Source of the DNA: Simplicispira lacusdiani
GTDB taxonomy: Bacteria > Pseudomonadota > Gammaproteobacteria > Burkholderiales > Burkholderiaceae_C
Assembly: GCF_003604195.1 (NCBI RefSeq)
Contig: NZ_QXGR01000005.1
Coordinates: 248,001-312,000, forward strand
Length of the DNA: 64,000 nucleotides
Direction: 5' to 3'
Position numbers and translations under genes: made by a program
Notes under the pieces: model-generated
The model's input: only the letters and a program-made list of their open reading frames with translations
Told to the model about the DNA's origin: nothing
The model's database searches: none
Shown: positions 20,506 to 30,431 of the stretch, piece after piece
Layout of the letters: each line of letters starts with the position of its first letter
Numbering within the stretch: position 1 is the stretch's first letter

Positions 20506-21453
20506 ATGCCATCAAAAACCATAGCACCTCACGATTATTCGGCCAGCCGTTCAGGCCAAAAAACCTTCAACGGTTTACTGGTGCGATCAAATACCCAGCG
20601 TGGTGTCACACTGATTGAGTTGCTGGTGGGCATTGCCATTGGCCTACTCACCGTTGCCGTCGCCACGGGTGCGCTCATGGTCTCGCGCGGCGTTTCTGGC
20701 ACAGTGAGCGATGTCAGTAGCATTCAGCAGCAAGCTGCCTATGCCATGCGTGTCATCGGTCTGCAACTACGCCAGGCGGGTTCACTACGCCTGAACCTCA
20801 ATCCCGGTACGGCATCCGTTGCCGAACCGTACATGGCATCGGTGGCATTTGAAGCCATCACTCCACCCGCATCGAGTCCCTTGGAAGGGTTCAACCCAAC
20901 CACCGACACCCTCAGTGGCACGGCCACCCCCGTGACACTTACCACGGGTTACCGGCGCTACACAGAACCCGTGTTCACCAATGCTACTGAGCAAGCACTT
21001 TCACGCAACTGCCTGGGCGGGCCTGCGGATACAAGCAGCGATGCCCGCTTGGAAAGCATCTTCCAACTCACAGGCAGCGAACTGCAATGCAATGGTAACG
21101 GCGCTGGAGCCCAAGCTATCGTACAGAACGTAGCCAACTTCCAGGTGAACTATCTGGTGCAAGACAGTACGAGCACGCCTGGGGACAGCAAGGTCAAATC
21201 TGTCGATGCCAGTGGCGTGACCAATTGGGGTCAGGTGCAGGCTGTGGAAGTGTGCTTGGTGCTCTATGGTGCCGAGCGCATTGATCTGCCCAGTTCCGCT
21301 CCAGCCAACGATCCCAGCACCAGCTACCGAGACTGCAACGGAACGCTCATCGATATGAGGACCTTGGCAGCCCCCCGCAAACAGCGCATGCACATGGCGT
21401 TCCGCAGCACCTTCCAACTGCGCAGCCAGGGGCTGATTGGCACGGTGCTTTAA
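20506..21453 (+). CDS. pilW: Type IV pilus minor pilin PilW
   Basis: A 315-residue protein with the class III signal QRGVTLIELLVGIAIGLL preceded by a 34-residue leader, longer than usual. The N-terminal helix continues into a large head domain whose end MHMAFRSTFQLRSQGLIG is typical of PilW. The ATG at 20506 starts one base after the pilV stop; a longer frame from 20371 would overlap pilV by 45 codons and is rejected. Confidence 0.9.
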   Translation: MPSKTIAPHDYSASRSGQKTFNGLLVRSNTQRGVTLIELLVGIAIGLLTVAVATGALMVSRGVSGTVSDVSSIQQQAAYAMRVIGLQLRQAGSLRLNLNPGTASVAEPYMASVAFEAITPPASSPLEGFNPTTDTLSGTATPVTLTTGYRRYTEPVFTNATEQALSRNCLGGPADTSSDARLESIFQLTGSELQCNGNGAGAQAIVQNVANFQVNYLVQDSTSTPGDSKVKSVDASGVTNWGQVQAVEVCLVLYGAERIDLPSSAPANDPSTSYRDCNGTLIDMRTLAAPRKQRMHMAFRSTFQLRSQGLIGTVL

Positions 21454-21474
21454 CCCTTTGCAAGACGAGCCATC

Positions 21475-22254
21475 ATGCAACACATTTCCCAGCACCTTCC
21501 AAACCGACGCCAGCGAGGCGTGGCGCTGTTTGTCGTCATCGTTTTCGTCATGCTGTCCATGCTGCTGGCACTCTGGGCATCGCGTACATCGTTGTTCAAC
21601 GAAATGGTGACGGGTAACGATGCCGACTATCAACGCGCCTTCGAGGCTGCCCAGGCACTACTCCAGGATGCAGAACTGGATATCCGTGCCGAAAACCCCG
21701 ACAGCACGCCTTGTCTCGCATCAACATGCCGGGACAAAATCAGCAGCGCAAAAAAGATCCCTCTCGACGCCCAAGAAGTAACCCCCCTGCTGGCCGATCT
21801 AGATCAAGAGCCCACCAAATGCCACAGCGGCCTTTGCGTCAAGCGCACGGGGCGGCAGGATTTCTGGAACTACACCAGCGCCACCAGCCCCGCACCCACC
21901 AACCTTCAGCCTGGTGAATTCAAGCTGGAGGACATGACCAAAACAAACATTGGTGCACGCTATGGCGAATACACCGGAGCCGCCCTGGGCGACACCAGCA
22001 ACCCCGCAAACCCCATCCTAGCCGACCGTAGCGCAGACAATCGTGGGGGCTGGTACTGGATCGAAGTACTGCGCTATGACGAAAGCATCAAGAACTCCGG
22101 CCTAATCGTAGGCGGCTCCGGCCCCAGCAACCTACTGAGCCTCAGCCTCACGCCCAACGTGGTGTACCGCATCACCGCCCTGGCCTATGGCCGCAAGCCG
22201 GGCACCATGGCTGTGCTGCAGCAAACCTACGCCCGGCAAGTGCGCGCCGATTAG
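21475..22254 (+). CDS. pilX: Type IV pilus assembly protein PilX
   Basis: A 259-residue minor pilin. The signal region RRQRGVALFVVIVFVMLSMLLALW has the processing Gly but lacks the Glu at +5, as is the rule for PilX/GspK-type pilins placed at the tip. Downstream, NDADYQRAFEAAQALLQDAE is a family hallmark. It is followed by pilY1 after 85 bases. Confidence 0.9.
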   Translation: MQHISQHLPNRRQRGVALFVVIVFVMLSMLLALWASRTSLFNEMVTGNDADYQRAFEAAQALLQDAELDIRAENPDSTPCLASTCRDKISSAKKIPLDAQEVTPLLADLDQEPTKCHSGLCVKRTGRQDFWNYTSATSPAPTNLQPGEFKLEDMTKTNIGARYGEYTGAALGDTSNPANPILADRSADNRGGWYWIEVLRYDESIKNSGLIVGGSGPSNLLSLSLTPNVVYRITALAYGRKPGTMAVLQQTYARQVRAD

Positions 22255-22339
22255 TTCCGTGAGAACCATCGTACTTCGCGCATTCCAGGCCAGCTTCCAC
22301 GCTCATTCATCACAAAACCACCCATCCAAGGAGCAAGCC

Positions 22340-25300
22340 ATGCCCCGCACCGCTGCCCCCCGCTTCCGCAAAACCCTGCTTGCCATGGCTGCTGTAGCAG
22401 CGCTGGCGCCACACGGCGCCTGGGCACTCGATCTGGCCGAATCGCCACCCGGTACTGTGGAACCCTATGTACGGCCAAACGTCATCATTTCAGTCGATGA
22501 TTCCGGCAGTATGGATTTCCGCCTGGATGCTGAGCACGAATCTGGGGCCACCAATAACAAAATACCTAACGCCGACGGCACCTGGCCAGTGACCACCCGC
22601 CGAATCAATGTGCTTAAGTACGCACTAATCGGCAACAGCGGAGTGGGCGGTGTAATCCGTGACACGACCTTGCTGCCTGATAAAAAAATTCGCCTGTCCT
22701 GGCAAGCCATGCACAACAATGGCAGCGCCTCGGGCGCCAGCAATGTTGACAGCACAACCATGAAGACCAATTCGATGCGCGTGCTGGATACCACGCATCG
22801 CAATAACTTCATCAGTTTCATCAATGGCTTGGTTGCCAACAATGGCACGCCATCCCATGAGATGTTCAGTCAGGCCGACTCCTACATGCGCCGCCCGCTA
22901 GGCACCAACAGTGCGTGGGCGACTGAGCCAGGAGTCACCGGCTCTCCCTACCTTGCTTGCCGCCGTTCATACCATATCATGATGACTGACGGTCGCTGGA
23001 ACGGAACGGCAATTGCCGTCCCGGACACCAGCAAGCGCGACAACGCCACCAATCTATCATTGCCGGATGGCATGGTGTATGGCGGCGCCACGACCACTGA
23101 CCGTGCAAAGAACGCGCTTTACCGTGACAACCGCACCGGAACCACGCTGGCAGACTGGGCGTTCTACAGCTGGGCGGTCCCCGCGCAAACCAGCGGCATG
23201 ACCGGCACCATGCAGCCTGCGGCTGACTACCGCAAGGCCCCGGCCACCGAGAATTTTGGCAAGGACACAGCGAACAAGGATGCGATCCTCGACCGCTACT
23301 GGAACCCGCGTTACAACCCGGCCACCTGGCCGCACATGGTCACGTACACGATCGGTTTCAGCAACATGGCCGTGACCTGGCCCGGAGCATCGGCTATCGT
23401 TTCACCCACGAGCCAGGTCCCATTTGGCTATGACGGCAGTTTTCTCGACTTCGTGACAGGCACCCAGACCTGGCCATTGATGGACTCGGAGAACAAGCGC
23501 TCACTGGACCTGTGGCACGCTGCCCTCAACGGGCGCGGCCGCTTCTACGCCGTGACCACAGGCGAAGATCTCGAAAAGGCCTTCCGCGAAATCTTCGGCC
23601 AAATCAATACTGCCACCGACCCCGATCTGAGCGCCAGTGCAACCAGCGGCTCCAACGTTTCGCGCAGCGAAGTCGGCAAATACACCGCCGCCTACGAACC
23701 CAGCAAGGCCTGGAAAGGCTTTGTCACCGCCGAAAGGGTGCAGTCCAACGGCTCATCCATACCAGACCCAGGATGGAGCGGCCAGAACACGGCCGACAAG
23801 CTCGATGCAATCAGCGTCAGCAGCCGCCTGGTGCTAAGTTGGAGCGACACATGGGACAGCACCAAGTACAAGGGAGGCGTGCCTTTCAAATGGGCATCGG
23901 ACGAAAGCAATCTCAGTACGGCGCAAAAGCTCTGGTTGCAAAAGAACGTGGGTGGTACCGACGAAGGTGTCACGAAAGGAGAGCAGCGGCTGGATTACAT
24001 ACGCGGAGAACGGAGCCTGGAAGGATCTGAATCCAGTGGTTACACGGCCTCGAAACCCTTCCGCGAACGCCAAAGCCGCCAGGGTGACATCATTAACTCT
24101 GACGTGTGGTACACCGGAGCGCCCGCAGCCGACTTGCTACTCAAGGGATATACATCCTTTGTCCGCGGCAACAAGTCACGCCCAGGCATGCTTTACGTGG
24201 GTGGCAATGATGGCATGTTGCACGGTTTTGCCGCAGCGGACGGCGCAGAGAAGATCGCTTACGTCCCCCGAGGCGTGATTCCTACCTTAAACCTGCTGAC
24301 AGACCCACAGTACAACAACAAGCATAAATACTATGTCGACGGATCGCCCATGACCGGAGACGTTGACTTGGGCGTGGGCACGCAAGATCCCGACGATCCA
24401 AGCTACGACCCCAGCTACACCCCCAGTTGGCGCACCGTGCTGGTGGGAGCATTGGGCCTTGGCGGCAAGGGCTACTTTGTGCTAGATGTGACCAACCCTA
24501 CGGCAACCACCCTACCGGGAGGGGCCCCGGGTTTTGCCGAAGCCAACGCGACACAACTCGTCAAACTTGACCGCACTCGGGGTGCTACCGAGCCTGCACC
24601 CAACTGCGGCGCCATGACCGGTGCTGAAAAAACCATGTGCCTTCAGGTCGTGGATGAAGACAAGGACATTGGCTTCATCACTATGCGTCCTGTCAAGAAC
24701 GTCAACGACAGCATGCGCAGCACGCAGATTACGCGTCTGAACAACAACCGCTGGGCCGTGGTGATGGGCAACGGCTACAACAGCACCAATCAGCGCCCAG
24801 TATTGCTTGTGCAGTACCTGGATGGCGCCAAAGAATTGCTGCGCCTTCCCGTGACCAACGAAGCAGCCGGGACAGGCAATGCCAATGACAACGGCTTGGC
24901 GGCCCCACGGTTGGTCGATATCAACGGCGATGGCCGGCCTGACGTGGTCTATGCAGGCGACAACCTCGGCAATCTGTGGAAGTTTGACCTGACCAGTCCC
25001 ACCCCTGCCAACTGGAAAGTCGCTTTCGGTGGCACCCCACTGTTCACAGTCCGTGGTCCTGCCGCCCTCAATGGCGCCACGCGTCCCAAAATTCAACCCA
25101 TTACGGCCGCCCCGACCGTGCGTGCCAATGATCGGTTCAAGATTGTGGGCAGCGGCGCCAGTGCCAAAAAAGTGCGTGTGGGGGGCATGATGGTTGCCTT
25201 CGGTACGGGTCGCAACGTGGCCAAAACCGATCCAGAGAGCGTGGATGTGCAAACCCTGTATTCGGTGCTAGACAACACGCGTTACCGCGAAATCAGCACC

Positions 25301-25972
25301 AGCCTGGGCAAGCGCCTGGAGGTACATCCCGGCGGCGGATCCTGCCCAGGGGGAGATGATTGCGTGCCCGCGCCTGCAGCCCTTGGTACAGACGTCGGCG
25401 CAGCCAAGTTGGCAAAGCGTGAATTCGTGGAAGACGGTGACTATGGTTACATCAAAGAGATTGATGATCTGAGTGAGTCTACCTGGGCCAATTTCAACGG
25501 CTGGTACCTCGACCTACCCGCTATTGGCGAGCGCCTACTCAAGCCTATGGAGTTTTACGATGCCAGCAACCTGCTGACCGTGTGGTCTCAGGTGCCCGCC
25601 AAAGGCTCCGACGTAGACCCGAACGTGGAGAGTTGTGACTCCACCTCGGTCGACGCCGAACGCCAATACCGCACCTTCACGAATATCATGGACGGCAAGG
25701 CACCTTCAGTCGCCATTGTTGATAAAAACAAGGACGGCAAATTCAACATGGCCGGTGACGGCGTCAATCTCGGAACAGCCTCAAGCCCCAAGTATGTAAG
25801 CTTCTCACGGGCCAAGGTTGCCAAGGGCCCCCATAGCATCATTAAGAAAAACAAATACACAAACATCGATATCAGTGCAAGTGGTGCTGGTGGTAGCGGT
25901 GGTACCCCCCCAGAGGATCTCGGTGCCATGCCAGAGAATTCCTTGCGCCCCAGCTGGCGCCAGATCCAATGA
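22340..25972 (+). CDS. pilY1: Type IV pilus tip adhesin/assembly factor PilY1
   Basis: A 1210-residue exported protein. A Sec signal (LLAMAAVAALAPHGAWA) is followed near residue 53 by a MIDAS-like DDSGS motif, the mark of the von Willebrand A-type N-terminal domain. The C-terminal half is the beta-propeller PilC/PilY1 domain, with GMLYVGGNDGMLHGF, DINGDGRPD followed by GDNLGNLWKFDL, and a calcium-loop-like DKNKDGKFNMAGDG near the end. PilY1 binds the minor pilins and acts in adhesion, twitching and surface sensing. The ATG at 22340 has an AAGGAG site nine bases upstream. Confidence 0.93.
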   Translation: MPRTAAPRFRKTLLAMAAVAALAPHGAWALDLAESPPGTVEPYVRPNVIISVDDSGSMDFRLDAEHESGATNNKIPNADGTWPVTTRRINVLKYALIGNSGVGGVIRDTTLLPDKKIRLSWQAMHNNGSASGASNVDSTTMKTNSMRVLDTTHRNNFISFINGLVANNGTPSHEMFSQADSYMRRPLGTNSAWATEPGVTGSPYLACRRSYHIMMTDGRWNGTAIAVPDTSKRDNATNLSLPDGMVYGGATTTDRAKNALYRDNRTGTTLADWAFYSWAVPAQTSGMTGTMQPAADYRKAPATENFGKDTANKDAILDRYWNPRYNPATWPHMVTYTIGFSNMAVTWPGASAIVSPTSQVPFGYDGSFLDFVTGTQTWPLMDSENKRSLDLWHAALNGRGRFYAVTTGEDLEKAFREIFGQINTATDPDLSASATSGSNVSRSEVGKYTAAYEPSKAWKGFVTAERVQSNGSSIPDPGWSGQNTADKLDAISVSSRLVLSWSDTWDSTKYKGGVPFKWASDESNLSTAQKLWLQKNVGGTDEGVTKGEQRLDYIRGERSLEGSESSGYTASKPFRERQSRQGDIINSDVWYTGAPAADLLLKGYTSFVRGNKSRPGMLYVGGNDGMLHGFAAADGAEKIAYVPRGVIPTLNLLTDPQYNNKHKYYVDGSPMTGDVDLGVGTQDPDDPSYDPSYTPSWRTVLVGALGLGGKGYFVLDVTNPTATTLPGGAPGFAEANATQLVKLDRTRGATEPAPNCGAMTGAEKTMCLQVVDEDKDIGFITMRPVKNVNDSMRSTQITRLNNNRWAVVMGNGYNSTNQRPVLLVQYLDGAKELLRLPVTNEAAGTGNANDNGLAAPRLVDINGDGRPDVVYAGDNLGNLWKFDLTSPTPANWKVAFGGTPLFTVRGPAALNGATRPKIQPITAAPTVRANDRFKIVGSGASAKKVRVGGMMVAFGTGRNVAKTDPESVDVQTLYSVLDNTRYREISTSLGKRLEVHPGGGSCPGGDDCVPAPAALGTDVGAAKLAKREFVEDGDYGYIKEIDDLSESTWANFNGWYLDLPAIGERLLKPMEFYDASNLLTVWSQVPAKGSDVDPNVESCDSTSVDAERQYRTFTNIMDGKAPSVAIVDKNKDGKFNMAGDGVNLGTASSPKYVSFSRAKVAKGPHSIIKKNKYTNIDISASGAGGSGGTPPEDLGAMPENSLRPSWRQIQ

Positions 25973-25987
25973 CAACAGGTTCTACGT

Positions 25988-26425
25988 ATGATGCAAAAAA
26001 TCAACAGACTCATCACCGTGCGACAACAAGGTCTCACCCTCATTGAACTCATGATCGTTGTGGCCGTCGTTGGCATTCTTACGGCCATTGCCATACCTAA
26101 TTACAGCGAATACGTCAGGCGTGGCGCCCGCGCCGAAGCCCGGGCCGGGTTGCTGCAAGCACAGCAATGGCTGGAACGAGCGGCCACGGCCACGGGCTCT
26201 TACCCGCTGACCGCAGCCTTTCCCACTGCGATGAAAAAGGTTCCATCGGATCGATACGATGTCACCTTGGCATCGGCAGATGGTCGCACCTACACACTGA
26301 CCGCAACCCGCAAAGGTGCTCAGGCCTCAGATAAATGTGGCAACTACACGCTAAATCAGGCAGGCGTTCGCGGTGCATCTCCGTTGTCTGGAGGGCTTAC
26401 TCTGGAGGATTGCTGGAACAAATAG
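25988..26425 (+). CDS. pilE: Type IV pilin PilE-like minor pilin
   Basis: A 145-residue pilin with leader ending QQG and mature start LTLIELMIVVAVVGILTAIAIPNYSEYV. The head is small with a C-terminal disulfide pair (SDKCGNY and LEDCWNK). Position at the end of fimT-pilV-pilW-pilX-pilY1 is that of the minor pilin PilE of Pseudomonas, not of a major pilin gene. It ends 25 bases before ribD. Confidence 0.9.
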   Translation: MMQKINRLITVRQQGLTLIELMIVVAVVGILTAIAIPNYSEYVRRGARAEARAGLLQAQQWLERAATATGSYPLTAAFPTAMKKVPSDRYDVTLASADGRTYTLTATRKGAQASDKCGNYTLNQAGVRGASPLSGGLTLEDCWNK

Positions 26426-26450
26426 CCACTGCGCTACCATCCCTGGCGCA

Positions 26451-27572
26451 ATGACCCTCACCGCGCCCTCCCCCATCTACCAAGCGCTTGGGCTCGCCGC
26501 CCAGGCGCTTTTTGTTTCCAATCCCAACCCCCGCGTGGGCTGCGTGATCACCGCACCAGACGGCGAGGTGCTCGGCGAAGGCTTCACCCAGCAGGCGGGC
26601 GGTCCTCATGCCGAGGTGATGGCGCTGCGCGCTGCGCAGGCCGCTGGGCACGATGTGCGGGGAGCCACGGCCTACGTCACGCTGGAGCCGTGCGCGCACC
26701 AGGGGCGCACGGGGCCGTGCTGCGACGCGCTGATCGCAGCGGGGATCGGCAAGGTCGTGGCGTCGGTCGAGGACCCGAACCCGCTGGTGGCGGGCCAGGG
26801 CTTTGCGCGGCTGCGTGCCGCCGGCGTTGCCGTGGAGGTGGGCCCGGGGGCACAGGAGTCGCGCGAACTCAATATCGGCTTCTTCAGCCGCATGGTGCGC
26901 GGCACGCCCTGGGTGCGGCTCAAGGTGGCGGCCTCTCTGGATGGCACCATGGCCCTGCACAACGGCGCCAGCCAATGGATCACCTCGCCCGCCTCGCGCG
27001 CCGACGGCCATGCCTGGCGCGCGCGCGCCTGCGCGGTGCTGACCGGGATCGGCACGGTGCTGGCGGACAACCCCCTGCTCAACGTGCGTGAGGTGGCCAC
27101 GCCCCGCCAGCCGCATCTCGTGATCGTGGACAGCCGCCTGCAGACCCCGCCGGGCGCTTCTCTTTTCATAGCTGGTCGCGCTTGCTACATCTACTTCGCA
27201 GCCCCGATCGATGCCGAAATCGAAGCCCGGCGCCAGGCCCTGGAGGAACGGGGCGCCACGGTGGTGCACCTGCCCGGCGCCGATGGCCGGGTGGACCTGG
27301 CGGCCCTGCTGCGCGACCTGGCCCCGCGCGGCGTGAACGAACTGCACGTGGAAGCGGGCCACCGGCTCAACGGCGCGTTGCTGCGCGAAGGGCTGGTGGA
27401 TGAACTGCTGCTTTACCAGGCCCCCCGGCTGCTCGGCCCGGGCTACGGCATGCTTCGCATCGAGCCGCTGGAGACGCTCTCCCAGGGGCTGGCGCTCGAT
27501 TTCCACGGGGTAGAACGCGTGGGCCCCGACCTGCGCGTGCTCGCCCGGGTGCAGGGCCGCGACCGTTTCTGA
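26451..27572 (+). CDS. ribD: Bifunctional riboflavin deaminase/reductase RibD
   Basis: A 373-residue enzyme for the second and third steps of riboflavin synthesis. The N-terminal cytidine-deaminase-like domain has the zinc motif HAEVMAL and PCAHQGRTGPC; the C-terminal reductase domain has GTMALHNGASQWIT and the NADPH-site VEAGHRLNGALL. In the reductase half, the codons for LFIAGRACYI overlap a copy of the dispersed TAGCTG repeat, so a few residues there are probably repeat-derived. I chose the ATG at 26451, 25 bases after pilE. Confidence 0.95.
   Translation: MTLTAPSPIYQALGLAAQALFVSNPNPRVGCVITAPDGEVLGEGFTQQAGGPHAEVMALRAAQAAGHDVRGATAYVTLEPCAHQGRTGPCCDALIAAGIGKVVASVEDPNPLVAGQGFARLRAAGVAVEVGPGAQESRELNIGFFSRMVRGTPWVRLKVAASLDGTMALHNGASQWITSPASRADGHAWRARACAVLTGIGTVLADNPLLNVREVATPRQPHLVIVDSRLQTPPGASLFIAGRACYIYFAAPIDAEIEARRQALEERGATVVHLPGADGRVDLAALLRDLAPRGVNELHVEAGHRLNGALLREGLVDELLLYQAPRLLGPGYGMLRIEPLETLSQGLALDFHGVERVGPDLRVLARVQGRDRF
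27161..27190. repeat. Dispersed repeat fragment inside ribD
   Basis: Bases read TTTTCATAGCTGGTCGCGCTTGC, sharing the CATAGCTGGT-CGC core with the copies at 16504 and 62401. It keeps the ribD frame open. The match is partial, so common origin is likely rather than certain. Confidence 0.5.
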
Positions 27573-27603
27573 AGCGGCCCCAAACCCTGCCACAATCCAC
27601 GCC

Positions 27604-28233
27604 ATGTTTACTGGAATCATCACCGGCATGGGGCAGATCGCCGCCGTGCAGAACCTCGGCGACACCGCCGCGCACGGCAAGCGCCTCGTCATCGTTCCGC
27701 CCCCAGGCTACCTCGACGATGTGGGTCTGGGCGACAGCATCGCGCTCAATGGCGCCTGCATGACGGTCACCAGCATGGACCCGGCCGCGCCGCAGTTCAC
27801 CATCGACATCTCGGCCGAGTCGCTGGACAAGACCACCGGGCTGGGCGCACCCGGCCCTATCAACCTGGAAAAGGCCCTGCGCGCCAACGACCGCCTGGGC
27901 GGCCACCTGGTGTCGGGCCATGTGGACGGCATCGGCGAGGTCACGCATTTCGCCCAGGTGGGCGAGAGCTGGGAGCTGCGCGTGCTGGCGCCACGCGATC
28001 TGGCGCGCTACCTGGCCTACAAGGGCTCGATCACCATCAACGGCGTGAGCCTGACGGTGAACCGCATTGCCGACCTTGCCAGCGGCTGCGAGGCCAGCAT
28101 CAACCTGATCCCGCACACCGTGCAGAACACGGCGCTGGGCCATCTGCGCGCGGGCTCGAAGGTGAACCTCGAAGTGGATCTGATCGCGCGCTACGTGGCG
28201 CGCATGATGGACGTGCCGGCGCCGGCACAGTAA
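27604..28233 (+). CDS. ribE: Riboflavin synthase, alpha subunit
   Basis: A 209-residue enzyme that dismutates two 6,7-dimethyl-8-ribityllumazines to riboflavin. It starts MFTGIITGMGQI and has two lumazine-binding barrels; the first carries IALNGACMTVTSM, the second SITINGVSLTVNRI, with linking GGHLVSGHVDGIGEV. Length fits the family. It lies 31 bases after ribD. Also named ribC in some organisms. Confidence 0.97.
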   Translation: MFTGIITGMGQIAAVQNLGDTAAHGKRLVIVPPPGYLDDVGLGDSIALNGACMTVTSMDPAAPQFTIDISAESLDKTTGLGAPGPINLEKALRANDRLGGHLVSGHVDGIGEVTHFAQVGESWELRVLAPRDLARYLAYKGSITINGVSLTVNRIADLASGCEASINLIPHTVQNTALGHLRAGSKVNLEVDLIARYVARMMDVPAPAQ

Positions 28234-28237
28234 GCCC

Positions 28238-29314
28238 TCAAGCGCAGCGCAGGCGGTGGCCCTGGCCCGCCGCGCTGGCTTGCATGCGGCCCACGATGGT
28301 GGCCTGATCGAAGCCATCCCCACGGAAGGCCTGCAGCACGGCATCAACCGCCTCGGGCGCGCAGCTCACCAGCAAGCCACCACTGGTCTGCGGGTCGGTC
28401 AGCAAGGTCCGCTGCCAGTCCGGCGCGGCGATTGGCCAATCCACCTCTTCCCCATACGCTGTCCAGTTCCGGTTGGACGCCCCCGTGGCCACGCCTTCCC
28501 GGGCCCAGCGCACGGCGCTTGCGATAAGTGGCAGGCTCGCCAAGTCGACCTGAGCCGACAGGCCCGAGCCCCGGCAGATCTCCAGCAGATGCCCCGCCAG
28601 GCCAAAGCCTGTCACATCCGTCATGGCATGCACACCGTCGATCTGCGCCAGCGCCGCGCCCACGCGGTTGAGCTGCGTGGTGTGGCGCAGCATCTCGGCA
28701 TAGCCGGCCGCATCGAGCTGGCCTTTCTTGAGCGCGGCGGACAGCACCCCCACGCCCAGCGGCTTGCCCAGCACCAGCACATCGCCCGCCTGGGCATCGG
28801 CATTGCGGCGTACGCGCTGCGGGTGCACCAGCCCCAGGCCGACCAGGCCGTAGATGGGTTCGAGCACGTCGATGCTGTGCCCGCCCGCGATGGGAATGCC
28901 GGCCTCGCGGCACACGGCGGCGCCGCCTTCGAGCACCCGGCCAATAACCTCGGGCGGCAGCTTGGCGATCGGCATGCCCACGATGGCCAGCGCCAGGATC
29001 GGCGTGCCGCCCATGGCGTAGATGTCGGACAGCGCATTGGTCGCGGCGATGCGGCCGAAGTCGTAAGGGTCGTCGACGATGGGTGTGAAGAAATCGGTGG
29101 TCGCCACCAGCGCCTGCTGGTCGTTCAGGCGGTAGACGGCGGCGTCGTCGCTGGTCTCGGTGCCCACCAGCAGCTCGGGCGGCACCAGGCCCTGCGGCGC
29201 GCGTGCCAGAATCTCGCGCAGCAAACCCGGCGCGATCTTGCAGCCGCAGCCGCCGCCGTGGGCGAACTGGGTGAGCTGGATGGATTTTTCGATCACGGAG
29301 GAGGTGTCGGTCAT
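28238..29314 (-). CDS. selD: Selenide, water dikinase
   Basis: A 358-residue enzyme that makes selenophosphate from selenide and ATP. The active site is AHGGGCGCKIAP: Cys 23, Cys 25 and Lys 26 correspond to Cys17, Cys19 and Lys20 of the E. coli enzyme, so the catalytic position is Cys rather than selenocysteine. The ATP-binding loop DVTGFGLAGHL is intact. The stop is four bases from the convergent ribE stop. The start at 29314 (MTDTSS) is preferred; MAATMTDTSS from 29326 is possible. mnmH, the likely consumer, is divergent. Confidence 0.96.
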   Translation of the reverse strand: MTDTSSVIEKSIQLTQFAHGGGCGCKIAPGLLREILARAPQGLVPPELLVGTETSDDAAVYRLNDQQALVATTDFFTPIVDDPYDFGRIAATNALSDIYAMGGTPILALAIVGMPIAKLPPEVIGRVLEGGAAVCREAGIPIAGGHSIDVLEPIYGLVGLGLVHPQRVRRNADAQAGDVLVLGKPLGVGVLSAALKKGQLDAAGYAEMLRHTTQLNRVGAALAQIDGVHAMTDVTGFGLAGHLLEICRGSGLSAQVDLASLPLIASAVRWAREGVATGASNRNWTAYGEEVDWPIAAPDWQRTLLTDPQTSGGLLVSCAPEAVDAVLQAFRGDGFDQATIVGRMQASAAGQGHRLRCA

Positions 29315-29371
29315 GGTGGCGGCCATTGTGCCAGCCGTGCCGCCGCCCGCCCTCTCCACTGGAGTACTCCC

Positions 29372-30430
29372 ATGAGCCACCGCGGCCCCGTGCGCGTGCA
29401 CGATCGGCACACCTTCGACACCCTGATCGACGCGCGCTCGCCCGCCGAATATGCGCTGGACCACCTGCCCGGCGCCATCAACTGCCCCGTGCTCGACGAC
29501 GAGGAGCGCCGCATCGTCGGCACGCTCTACAAACAGCAAGGCGCCTTCGAGGCGCGGCGCGTGGGCGGCGCCATGGTCGCGGCCAACCTGGCGCGGCATC
29601 TGCGGGAACAATTCGCCGACCGGCCTGCGTCCTGGAAGCCGCTGGTGTACTGCTGGCGTGGCGGCATGCGCAGCGGTTCCATGGTGACCTGGCTGCGCCT
29701 GGTGGGCTGGGATGCGCAGCAGTTGGCGGGCGGCTACAAGGCCTGGCGCGGGCATGTGATCGAACGCATCGCCACCCTGGGCCCGCAGTTGCCGCTGCGC
29801 GTGCTGTGCGGCCCCACCGGCAGCGCCAAGACGCGCGTGCTGCAGGCCCTGGCCGCGCGCGGGGCACAGGTGCTGGACCTGGAGGCGTGCGCGCGCCACC
29901 GGGGCTCGGTGCTCGGCGCCTGGCCCGGCGTGGAGCAGCCTTCGCAAACCGCGTTCGAGACTTTGCTGGCGCAGGCGCTGGAGCCGCTGGACCTGCGGCG
30001 TCCGGTGTTCGTGGAGGCCGAAAGCAGCCGCATCGGCCGACTGGCCGTGCCGCAGCCGCTGGTGCAGCGCCTGCGCGCCAGCCCCTGCATAGAAATCCAG
30101 GCCAGCCCCGCCGAGCGGCTGGCCTTCCTGCTGCGCGACTATGCCAACCTGGGCGATGACCGCGCCGCCCTCGCCCGCCAGCTCGGCACGCTGCGCGAAC
30201 TGCACGGCGGGCAGACGATCGCACGCTGGCAGGGCTGGGCCGCCGAGGGCGCGCTGGAGCCGCTGTTCGCAGAGCTCATGGCCCTGCACTACGACCCGCT
30301 GTACGCACGCTCGCAAAGCACGCACCTGCACCAGTGGGCGCAGCGCCAGGGGGTGCAGGCCAGCGCGCTGACAGACGCCGGCATCGAGGCGCTGGCCGAC
30401 CAGGTGCTGGCCCTGGCCGCCGAAATTTGA
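29372..30430 (+). CDS. mnmH: tRNA 2-selenouridine synthase
   Basis: A 352-residue enzyme (also SelU or YbbB) that replaces sulfur with selenium at the wobble uridine of tRNA Lys, Glu and Gln through a geranylated intermediate. The N-terminal rhodanese domain has the catalytic Cys in LVYCWRGGMRSGSM; the C-terminal P-loop domain has CGPTGSAKTRVLQ. The ATG at 29372 lies 57 bases from the selD start on the other strand, so the two share a control region. No selA or selB is in the window. Confidence 0.95.
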   Translation: MSHRGPVRVHDRHTFDTLIDARSPAEYALDHLPGAINCPVLDDEERRIVGTLYKQQGAFEARRVGGAMVAANLARHLREQFADRPASWKPLVYCWRGGMRSGSMVTWLRLVGWDAQQLAGGYKAWRGHVIERIATLGPQLPLRVLCGPTGSAKTRVLQALAARGAQVLDLEACARHRGSVLGAWPGVEQPSQTAFETLLAQALEPLDLRRPVFVEAESSRIGRLAVPQPLVQRLRASPCIEIQASPAERLAFLLRDYANLGDDRAALARQLGTLRELHGGQTIARWQGWAAEGALEPLFAELMALHYDPLYARSQSTHLHQWAQRQGVQASALTDAGIEALADQVLALAAEI

Positions 30431-30431
30431 G

